From Coriobacteriia bacterium (GTDB lineage Bacteria; Actinomycetota; Coriobacteriia; Coriobacteriales; Eggerthellaceae): 56,086 nucleotides of DNA. The translations under genes and the position numbers were made by a program. Below are positions 48,501 to 56,086 of the stretch, piece by piece (position 1 is the first letter of the stretch; each line of letters starts with the position of its first letter). The DNA lies in assembly GCA_030536315.1 (NCBI GenBank), contig JAUNQF010000007.1, positions 1-56,086 of the forward strand. Direction: 5' to 3'. The notes under the pieces were generated by a model. It was given only the letters and a program-made list of their open reading frames with translations, made no database searches and was not told where the DNA came from.

Positions 48501-51500
48501 AGCGTCTTGAAATGAAAGGTTTTAAATCGTTTGCTGATAAGGTAAGCGTAACACTTGAGCCTGGAATTTCGGCGATTGTTGGTCCTAACGGTTCTGGAAA
48601 AAGTAATATTTGCGATGCTATCCTTTGGGTTTTGGGTGAGCGAAACGCAAAGTCGCTTCGTGGTGCCGTTATGGAAGATGTTATTTTTGCTGGATCAAGT
48701 AAACGAAGCTCTGTCTCCATGGCTGAAGTTACTTTGGTTCTTGACAACACAGACGGTCTTTTGCCGATTGAATATAACGAAGTTTCTGTTTCTCGTCGTC
48801 TCTACAGAAGTGGCGAAAGCGAGTATTTAATCAATGGCGTTACTTCCCGTCGTTTAGATGTATTGGATATTTTGCATGACAGCGGTATTGGCACAGATAC
48901 AAACTCTATTATTTCACAAGGACATTTAGATTCGATTTTACAATCAAAACCAATGGATCGAAGAACTCTTATCGAAGAAGCTGCTGGAGTTCTAAAGCAT
49001 AAGCAACGTAAAATTCGAAGCGAGCGCAAGATTGAACGTATGGAACAAAATCTTGAACGAATTGGCGATGTTATGGCTGAAATTGAACGCCAGTTAAAGC
49101 CGCTTCGTATTAAAGCAAAACGTGCTGAAGCTTATGATGGCTTGGTTGCTGAGCTTTCGGAGCTTACTTTAGAAATTGCCGTAGATGATTTAAAAAAGAT
49201 TAAAGCTAAGTGAGATAAAGTCGAAGCAGAACAAAAACAAATTAAAGAATCGGTTGACAATAAGCGCAAAGAATACGAGCAAAAAGATCAAGACTTAAGT
49301 GAACTTCGTAAGAAAATTTCTTCGCAAAATGCGGATATTGTTGAATACACTAACAAACAACGAGCACTAAATTCGGCAATTGATAAGCTTGCAACTTCCG
49401 CAATGTTGCTTAAACAAAAGGCTCAAAACGCTCAAGAAAAATACAATACGCTTGCTGCAACAAGTAGTGATACTGACGTCATCAGTCCTGAAAAACAGTC
49501 AATTTTAAATGAAATTTCAGAGATAGAATCTAAGCACAACGTTATGAAAAACGAAGCGAGCGAGCTTAAGGGTCAGTGCGAAAGCGCCAAAAAAGTTTCC
49601 GAACAAGCTGATCTTAAGTTAGAAAACTTGCAAAAAGAATACGATCAAAGAACAAACGATTTGCAAAAGTTTCAACATGACATTGAGGATTATAAAACAA
49701 TGATCAAGATTGCTGATTCTCTAAAGACTTGCGAAGAGAAGAAAACAAAACTTGACAAATCTGAAAAGAAACTTAAAACAAATCAAGAAGAAATTGAAAA
49801 GTTGAGTGAAAAGTCAACGAAGGAATTAGAAAGCCTTGATGATCTAAACAATCAACAAAACGACATCAATGCAAATATATTAGCTATTGAAAAAATCCTT
49901 GAGACAAGTTATGAGGAGTCTTCGGATGCGTCTAAGTGGCTTGATAAAAACAGATCGAAGTTTGGACAAATTAAAAATTTGAGCGATGAGATTAAAGTTT
50001 CTGATAAGTACTTAAATCTTGTTGAAGCTTTGCTGGGGAATTTTTCTTCGTCATTTTTATCGGGCACGAAAGACATTGCCAAGATTAAAAAAGAAATTTC
50101 AAATACAAAAGAGGCACAGGGAAGCGTTCGTCTTGTTTCGAATTCTGCAAGTAAGTTTGTTGAAGATTCAGCTAAAGCCGCAAAAGAAGCTGCGAAGAAA
50201 TTTGGAGGCATTGCGCTTTGTGACGAGGTTAAGGTTTCTGACACTGATCTTTTTGGAACACTTGCAAATGTTGTTGTATTCGAAAATTCTGATGACGCTT
50301 TTGATGCTTCGGATAAGGCCGCAGGCGTTTGTTGCGCTGCTCTTGATGGGACTATAATTTATCCTGATGGAAGGTTTGTTATTGGCGGTCCTTTTTATGT
50401 GGACAGCGCCTTTGATTCTGACAGCTCAAGAACAATTTTGTCTTATAAGAAAAATCTTGAAAAGCTTAAAAAAGACAATGATAAGTTAAGCAAGCAAATT
50501 AACGAAGCTCAGTCTGCAGCCGATGAAATTGATAAATTACTAACAAAGCTTCGCGAAGATGAAATGAGCATAAACAATGAAATTGCTACAAATAAAGCCG
50601 AGTTTGATTTTGCAAATAATTACCTAGAAGAACTTAAAGATACATTAAGCGATGTTAAACTTGCTGACGAAATCAAGTCTTCGAACATCAACAAATATCA
50701 AAAAGAACTTGAAGGTATCAGCAACGAGATTGAAAATTCACAAGAGTGGTTAAGTGGTTCTGCCGAAGAATTAAATGCCGCTCGAGAAGAAAGCGCTTCG
50801 CAAAAAAGTTCTTATAACGAACTTGTTGTTAAGCAAGCAGCAATGGATGAGAGACTTAAGTCTCAAGAAGACATTTTAAGTGCTGCCAAAAATCGCTTAA
50901 GTGCTTTGGAAGAAAAAGAAGTGTCGAATTTAGAAGAAGTTAAGACAAGCAAATATATTGCAAGTGTTTCGCTTCGTCTCTCTGGTGCGTTTACGCAAAT
51001 CGGCAACCTGGCTAAGCAAGATCTTGCAAAGCTTGACGAACAATTTAGTAGCGTTAACGAAGCGGTTGGCGATATCCAAAAACAATCTGACGAAGCCATC
51101 GAGGCTTCAAACGCCGCTAGAAAAGCATTCGATGCCGAGAACCAAAAGCTATCAGAAATCCAGGTTGAACTTGGAAGACTTGAGGTTCAGGTTCAAAATG
51201 CCGTTGATGTTATTGACAACATTGAAGGCATTTCAGTTGACAAGGCGCTTGAAATGCCAGATATTGAAAATAGACCAGAGAAGGAAGAGCGTCAGTTTAA
51301 ACTTCGTCGCCGTATTGCAAATATGGGTGTTATTAACCCTGATGCCAAACAAGAATACGGCGTCTTGAAAGAGCGCTTTGATTTCTTAAATGGTCAAGTT
51401 CAAGATTTGTATGCTGCCAAAGTTAGTCTTGCTAAGATTGATAAAATTATTGACGAGCGCATGAGGGATGACTTCATCAACACTTTTGATGAGGTTAACA

Positions 51501-51946
51501 CAAACTTCCAAGAAATATTTGCGGTTTTGTTCCCAGGAGGCCGAGCACGCCTTGAGCTTGAACTTCCAAATGACATTGAAAATAGCGGTGTCGAAGTTAA
51601 GGCTCAACCTCATGGCAAGTCAATTAGTAAGATGTCGCTTCTTTCTGGAGGTGAAAAATCTTTAGTTGCTCTTTGCCTGCTCTTTGCAGTTTATAAAAAA
51701 CGCTCAACTCCATTTTATATTTTGGATGAGGTTGAGGCTGCACTTGACGACACAAATCTTCGTCGCTTAATTAAATATTTGGAAGATTTGCGCGAAGCTA
51801 CGCAGCTTATCATGATTACTCATCAGCGCAGAACAATGGAAATGGCTGATGTTCTCTATGGCGTTTCAATGAAGGATGACGGCGTCACTCGTGTTGTTAG
51901 TCAGCGTCTTGACAAAGATAATCGTCTTCACGATATAGATAAATAG
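48491..51946 (+). CDS. smc: Chromosome segregation protein SMC (one in-frame TGA)
   Basis: A 1151-residue SMC ATPase. The N-terminal head has Walker A GPNGSGKSN at about 31-39. Two long coiled-coil arms flank a hinge around residues 500-630 (LGNFSSSFLSGTKDIAKI to IYPDGRFVIGG). The C-terminal head has the ABC signature LLSGGEKSLVAL near 1050 and Walker B FYILDEVEAALDD. TGA at 49211-49213 (KAKWDKVEA) is Trp. It compacts and segregates chromosomes with ScpA/ScpB. The rnc-smc-ftsY-ffh order is common in bacteria. It ends with TAG. Confidence 0.96.
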
Positions 51947-51953
51947 GTGAACC

Positions 51954-53279
51954 ATGGCTCGCATTTTTGAAAAAATTAGCAAGGGCTTAGGTTCTACAAG
52001 AGAAAAGTTCCAAGAACAAGTAAACGTGCTTTTGGACAAAGGTCCTAATTTAGATGACGAATTTTGGGATGGCCTTGAAGAAGCGTTGATCTCTGCTGAT
52101 GTTGGCGCTCCTGCCACAATGGAAATTATTGATTCGCTCCAAGACGAAGCAAAGCGCAAGGCTCTTCCAGATGCTCAAGCTGTTTTGGATTTGTTGGCCG
52201 AGCGTATTTCTGAACAATTTGCCGAAGACAAGAAGAGAATTCTACAAGGTGATAAAGCAGTAATTTTGTTTGTCGGTATAAACGGAACGGGCAAAACTAC
52301 AACCGTTGGCAAGATTGCTAAAGAAGCAACAGACCTTGGTATAAAAGTTATCCTTGGAAGTGCTGACACGTTCCGCGCTGCTGCGATTGAGCAACTTGAA
52401 GTTTGAGCGCAACGCGCTAACGTTGAGATGGTCACACGTGAGCGTGGCAGCGACCCAGCAAGCGTTTGCTATGCAACAATTGAACGCGCCGAAGAAATCG
52501 ACGCTGATTTAGTTTTGATCGACACAGCCGGTAGGCTTCACACTTCAAAAGACTTAATGGCAGAGCTTGAAAAAGTTTGTAATGTTACAAGAAAAAGATC
52601 AAACATCCCTGTTTATGTTATTTTAGTAATCGATGCTACAACTGGCCAAAATGGCTTAACTCAAGCTAAAGAATTCAATGAATTTTTAGACCTAGACGGC
52701 TTAATTGTTACGAAGCTTGACGGAACGGCGAAGGGCGGAATTGCTCTTGCAATTTCCAAAGAGCTTGATTTGCCAATTCTTAAAATTGGAGTGGGCGAGA
52801 AGATTGAAGATCTTCGTAACTTTAATGCTGAAGATTTTGCAAAGGCATTTATTGGAGAAAATGACGAAGAACAGGTTGTGCCTGAACCAGAACCTGAACC
52901 AGAAATTATTGAAGAACCGGAAGTCGAAGAAGTTCCTGAACCAGAACCAGAACAAGAGCCAGAACCGGAACCTGAGCCTGAAATCGTAGAAGAAGTTATT
53001 GAAGAACCAGAGCCCGAACCAGAGCCAATAGTTGAAGAGGTTGTTGACGAAATTGAAGAGGAGCCGGAAGTTGAAGAAATTCCCGAATCTGAACCGGAAC
53101 CTGAGATAGAAGAAGAACCAGAAATCGAAGAAGAGACAGAGGAAGAACCAGTGCCGGAGCCGGAACCAGAACCAGAGCCAGAGATAGAAGAAGAGGTTGA
53201 GGAAGAAGCTGTTGAAGAAGCCCCTAAGAAAAAAGAAGGGAAGATTAGAGGCTTGTTTAGAAAGTTGTTTATGGACTAA
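51954..53279 (+). CDS. ftsY: SRP receptor FtsY with long C-terminal Glu/Pro tail (one in-frame TGA)
   Basis: A 441-residue FtsY. The N-terminus starts directly with the short amphipathic segment and N domain ([18 protein letters not shown]). The G domain has GINGTGKTT (about 108), [17 protein letters not shown] with a TGA-encoded conserved Trp (52404-52406), [17 protein letters not shown] and GVGEKIEDL. Unusually, an acidic region of about 120 residues built of repeated Glu-Pro units follows the G domain (about 302-425). The protein ends with a basic helix-like [12 protein letters not shown]. In E. coli the acidic domain is N-terminal. It receives SRP-ribosome complexes at the membrane. The stop overlaps ffh by one base. 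Confidence 0.95.
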
Positions 53280-54748
53280 TGTTTGAAAGTTTAACTGACA
53301 GATTAGGTGGAATTTTTAGTGGTCTTAAAGGCAAAGGTAAACTTACCGAAGACGACATCAATTCTGCAATGCGAGAAATTCGTCTTGCTCTTCTTGAAGC
53401 TGATGTTAACTTTAAAGTTGTAAAAGAATTTATAAACAGAACAAAGGAGCGCTGCTTAACTGCGGAGATCCTTGAGTCTTTGACTCCTGCGCAAAATGTT
53501 ACTAAAGTTGTTCTTGACGAGCTTACAACCCTTCTGGGCCAAGATGACGCAAAGCTTGATATTGGCGCTAAAAGCCCACACGTTATTATGCTTGTTGGTC
53601 TTCAAGGTTCTGGTAAAACAACCGCTTGTGCAAAGCTTGCTTACTTATTAAAGAAACAAAACCACAGTCCACTTCTTGTTGCTTGTGATATTTATAGACC
53701 TGCTGCGGCCGATCAGCTTCAGTCGCTTGCTGATGATATAGATGTTATGGTTTATCGCGATAAGCCATCGGAAAATGCATCAGGAAGTGGTAAAACAGCC
53801 GTACAAATTGCTGAAGAAGGCGTTAACGCTGCGGTTGATAATCTTCGTGATGTAGTAATTATTGATACTGCTGGACGCTTACATGTTGACGAAGAAATGA
53901 TGACAGAGGCTAAAAACATCAAAGAAGCAACTAATGCGGATTCGACTTTGATGGTAGTCGACGCCATGACAGGTCAAGATGCTGTCAACGTTGCGAACTC
54001 CTTCGCGGAACAAGTTGATTTTGATGGCGTGATAATGTCGAAGATGGATGGCGATGCTAGAGGCGGTGGTGCACTAAGCATCAAAGAGGTTACAGGCAAG
54101 CCGATCATTTATATTTCATCTGGTGAAAAGCCAGATTCTTTGGAAGAGTTCCATCCAGACAGAATGGCGAAGCGTATTCTTGGTATGGGGGATATGGTTT
54201 CGCTTATCGAGACTGCTGTTGCTCAAGAACAAGAAGAGTTTGAAGAAGAACAAGCTGAGCGTATGCTTCAAGCGAAGTTGACGCTGGATGACTTCGTTAC
54301 TATGAATAAGCAAATTGGGAAGATGGGTGGCATTGGTAAGATTATGGAAAGTATGCCAGGCAACATGAAGCAAGGTGAGGTTGATGAGCATGTTATGGAG
54401 GACATGGTTGTAATAATTAATTCAATGACCAAGGAAGAAAAGATTAAACCTGAAATTTTAAACGGCAGCAGGCGAGCAAGAATCGCTGCTGGTGCTGGTG
54501 TCAAAGTCCAAGATGTTAATCTTTTAATTCAGCGTTTTAACCAAACTAAAAAGATGCTAAAGAGGCTTATTCCTAACTTCGAACAAGTTCCAGCAAACAC
54601 TGGCAAACGTCGAAAGAAAGGTAAAAAGGGGAATAAGAAAAATAAACGCAAGCGCGGAATGATGGGAATTCCGGGACTTCAAAACATGAGCCCTTCTCAA
54701 ATGATGGAACTTAAAAAGAATTTAGAAGAAATGCAAAAGAATTCATAA
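53279..54748 (+). CDS. ffh: Signal recognition particle protein Ffh
   Basis: A 489-residue SRP54/Ffh. The NG domain has GLQGSGKTT (about 107), CDIYRPAAADQL, DTAGRLHVDE, SKMDGDARGGGA and ISSGEKPDSLEEF. The Met-rich M domain has INSMTKEE, NGSRRARIAAGAGV and a basic tail KRRKKGKKGNKKNKRKRG. The last part, with PGLQNMSPSQMMELKK, is typical. It binds signal sequences and 4.5S RNA and docks with FtsY, encoded immediately upstream. No Trp occurs in the protein. Confidence 0.97.
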   Translation: MFESLTDRLGGIFSGLKGKGKLTEDDINSAMREIRLALLEADVNFKVVKEFINRTKERCLTAEILESLTPAQNVTKVVLDELTTLLGQDDAKLDIGAKSPHVIMLVGLQGSGKTTACAKLAYLLKKQNHSPLLVACDIYRPAAADQLQSLADDIDVMVYRDKPSENASGSGKTAVQIAEEGVNAAVDNLRDVVIIDTAGRLHVDEEMMTEAKNIKEATNADSTLMVVDAMTGQDAVNVANSFAEQVDFDGVIMSKMDGDARGGGALSIKEVTGKPIIYISSGEKPDSLEEFHPDRMAKRILGMGDMVSLIETAVAQEQEEFEEEQAERMLQAKLTLDDFVTMNKQIGKMGGIGKIMESMPGNMKQGEVDEHVMEDMVVIINSMTKEEKIKPEILNGSRRARIAAGAGVKVQDVNLLIQRFNQTKKMLKRLIPNFEQVPANTGKRRKKGKKGNKKNKRKRGMMGIPGLQNMSPSQMMELKKNLEEMQKNS

Positions 54749-54787
54749 TTTGTGATTTAATATAGTTGTCAATTCAAAGGAGAGAAG

Positions 54788-55348
54788 ATGTCAATTTCTA
54801 CAGCAGATTTTAAAAACGGAATGTGTATTGATTACAACGGCAAGCCTAACATTATTGTCGAATTTCAACACGTAAAACCTGGCAAAGGCGCTGCTTTTGT
54901 TCGCACTAAGCTTCGCGATGTTAATAGTGGACGCGTTGTTGAATACACTTTTAACGCGGGACAAAAATTTGAAAGTATTCACGTTGAGAAGAAAACCGCT
55001 CAATATTTATACAACGACGGAAGTGGTTATGTTGTTATGGACACAAGCACTTATGAACAAGAAACTATTCCTGCCGAAGTTTTGGGCGACGCCGCAAAAT
55101 GGCTAAAGGAAAATGACGAATGTCAACTTCTTTATGCGGGTGGTAAACTTGTTTCTTGTGAACCTCAAATGTTTGTAGAACTTGAAGTTAGCGAAACAGA
55201 GCCCGGATTTAAGGGCGATACTGTTCAAGGTGGAACAAAGCCAGCAACGCTAGAGACTGGCGCAGTTGTTCAACTTCCAATGTATATCAATCAAGGCGAT
55301 AAAGTTCAAATTGATACGCGTGATGGTCGCTTCGTTAAGAGGCTTTAA
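54788..55348 (+). CDS. efp: Elongation factor P
   Basis: A 186-residue EF-P. The modifiable-loop Lys is in HVKPGKGAAFVRTKLRD, AQYLYNDG and the C-terminal DTRDGRFVKR are family signatures. It relieves ribosome stalling at polyproline; this genome's FtsY and LepB are proline-rich, though mainly as Glu-Pro and Gln-Pro. AAAGGAGAG provides the ribosome site. Trp is TGG (KWLKE). It ends with TAA, three bases before the next start. Confidence 0.96.
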   Translation: MSISTADFKNGMCIDYNGKPNIIVEFQHVKPGKGAAFVRTKLRDVNSGRVVEYTFNAGQKFESIHVEKKTAQYLYNDGSGYVVMDTSTYEQETIPAEVLGDAAKWLKENDECQLLYAGGKLVSCEPQMFVELEVSETEPGFKGDTVQGGTKPATLETGAVVQLPMYINQGDKVQIDTRDGRFVKRL

Positions 55349-55351
55349 ATC

Positions 55352-56086
55352 ATGGAGGCCCTCACTAACGTTGTACAAATTGTTGATGATGCGATGTACG
55401 CCTACATTATTGTAGGTCTTTTGTTGCTTTGCGGAATTTATTTTAGTTTTAGAACAAAATTCATCCAAATTCGATGAATCCCTGACATGTTTAAATATGT
55501 TAAAGACAAGAAGGCAACCCCTGGCAAAAAGACAATGTCTTCATTTCAGGCATTGATGGTCTCCACCGGGTCTCGTGTAGGTACTGGAAATATTGCTGGT
55601 ATTGCTACGGCCATCATAATGGGAGGTCCAGGTGCTGTATTTTGGATGTGGATTCTTGCGATTGTAGGTGCGTCTTCGGCATTTGCAGAATCAACCTTAG
55701 CACAGCTTTTCAAACGAAGGAACGGCACTGGAGGCTTTCGCGGAGGTCCAGCATACTATATCGAACAAGGATTAAAGAAGCGATGGCTCGGCGTCACCTT
55801 TGCTGTGGCTCTAATGTTTGCATTCGCACTTGGGTTTAACGCGCTTCAAACTTTCAACGCTGTTTCAGCTTTGGATTATTATTTCACAGACCCAGCCTAC
55901 GATATTAATATGATCCATCTTGTTGCCGGTTTTGTCATTATGATTTTGACGGCCCTCACTATTTTTGGAGGAATGAAATCCATTGGCAATGTGTCTTCGG
56001 TAATTGTTCCTTTCATGGCATTGCTCTATATTGCTCTTGCCTTGCTAACAATTTTTACTAACCTTGGATCTATGGGCGAAGTCTTC
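55352..56086 (+). CDS. Sodium:alanine/glycine symporter, AGCS family (3' truncated by window)
   Basis: At least 245 residues, running off the end of the window. The N-terminal helix is followed by KTMSSFQALMVSTGSRVGTG, NIAGIATAIIMGGPGAVFWMW and GGFRGGPAYYIEQG, all typical of AGCS sodium:amino acid symporters (AlsT/AgcS). TGA at 55475-55477 (FIQIRWIPDMF) falls on a position that is usually Trp or aromatic. It imports alanine or glycine with Na+. It starts three bases after efp. Confidence 0.88.

Noticed and set aside
52860-53230. Tandem repeat array or CRISPR-like repeats in the GAA/CCA-rich stretch
   Set aside because: The repetition is the coding of Glu-Pro units in frame with FtsY; spacing is irregular and there are no spacers.
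2097-55477. In-frame TGA as selenocysteine codons
   Set aside because: There are about 70 of them, often several per gene, in families that contain no selenocysteine and at positions of conserved Trp. No SECIS-like pattern was apparent.
2097-55477. TGA as glycine (code of SR1/Gracilibacteria)
   Set aside because: Family-invariant Trp positions in GlyQ, FtsY, TrmD, FeoB, Mrp and the HxHWDH motif fit Trp and not Gly.

Overview
This 56-kb window comes from a bacterium that reads TGA as tryptophan. By hand count, 71 in-frame TGA codons interrupt 30 of the 51 genes seen here. Many of them fall on tryptophans that are invariant in their family (GlyQ, FtsY, TrmD, FeoB, Mrp, the PCQSW loop of the DNA methylase, the HxHWDH motif of the metallo-hydrolase). 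All 50 complete genes stop with TAA (34) or TAG (16), and none with TGA. All coordinates below are therefore given under translation table 4, which joins many apparent fragments into full-length genes. Base composition looks like roughly 40% GC by eye. The gene families (two-subunit GlyQ/GlyS, PTS permeases, rpsP-khpA-rimM-trmD, plsX-rnc-smc, glmM-acpS-nnrD) suggest an anaerobic, fermentative, probably walled member of the Bacillota. The metabolism is richer than in classical TGA=Trp mollicutes. I cannot name the lineage.

Layout. (1) 1-6.3 kb: a CitF-like lyase subunit followed by the glutamate mutase genes mutS-glmL-mutE and methylaspartate ammonia-lyase, i.e. the B12-dependent methylaspartate route from glutamate towards pyruvate and acetate. 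(2) 6.4-13.3 kb: a small Cys-rich protein, an adenosine deaminase-like enzyme, dus, hemW, dnaJ, a TauE/DUF1634 exporter pair and a Cof-type HAD phosphatase. (3) 13.4-21.0 kb: a myo-inositol operon iolE-iolG-(GPH symporter)-iolD-iolB, followed by an APC amino-acid permease. (4) 21.0-23.4 kb: a 217-bp inverted-repeat element and a HaeIII-type restriction-modification pair that looks acquired. (5) 23.4-27.6 kb, minus strand: metallo-hydrolase, archaeal-type GAPDH, archaeal-type phosphoglycerate kinase and a LarA family protein. (6) 27.7-34.7 kb: a FeoA-FeoB fusion, a Gfo/Idh/MocA oxidoreductase and two PTS permeases. (7) 34.8-40.5 kb: rpsP-khpA-rimM-trmD-lepB-glyQ-glyS. (8) 40.5-42.2 kb, minus strand: mrp and manA. 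(9) 42.3-56.1 kb: nagB, glmM, a left-handed beta-helix protein, acpS, nnrD, rpmF, plsX, rnc, smc, ftsY, ffh, efp and the start of an AGCS symporter.

Together these describe growth on amino acids (glutamate), inositol and PTS sugars. Sugar-phosphate flow reaches hexosamine synthesis through ManA, NagB and GlmM. Lower glycolysis uses a GAPDH/PGK pair of the archaeal families. The rest is core translation, protein-targeting, lipid and chromosome-segregation machinery.

The observations most worth a second look are these: the codon reassignment with apparent fossil stop codons at three gene ends; a strong excess of the pentamer CGAAG/CTTCG that vanishes across the restriction-modification island; the inverted-repeat element beside that island; the archaeal-type glycolytic pair; and an FtsY with a long Glu/Pro tail ending in a basic helix. 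No rRNA, tRNA, CRISPR array or riboswitch was recognised.
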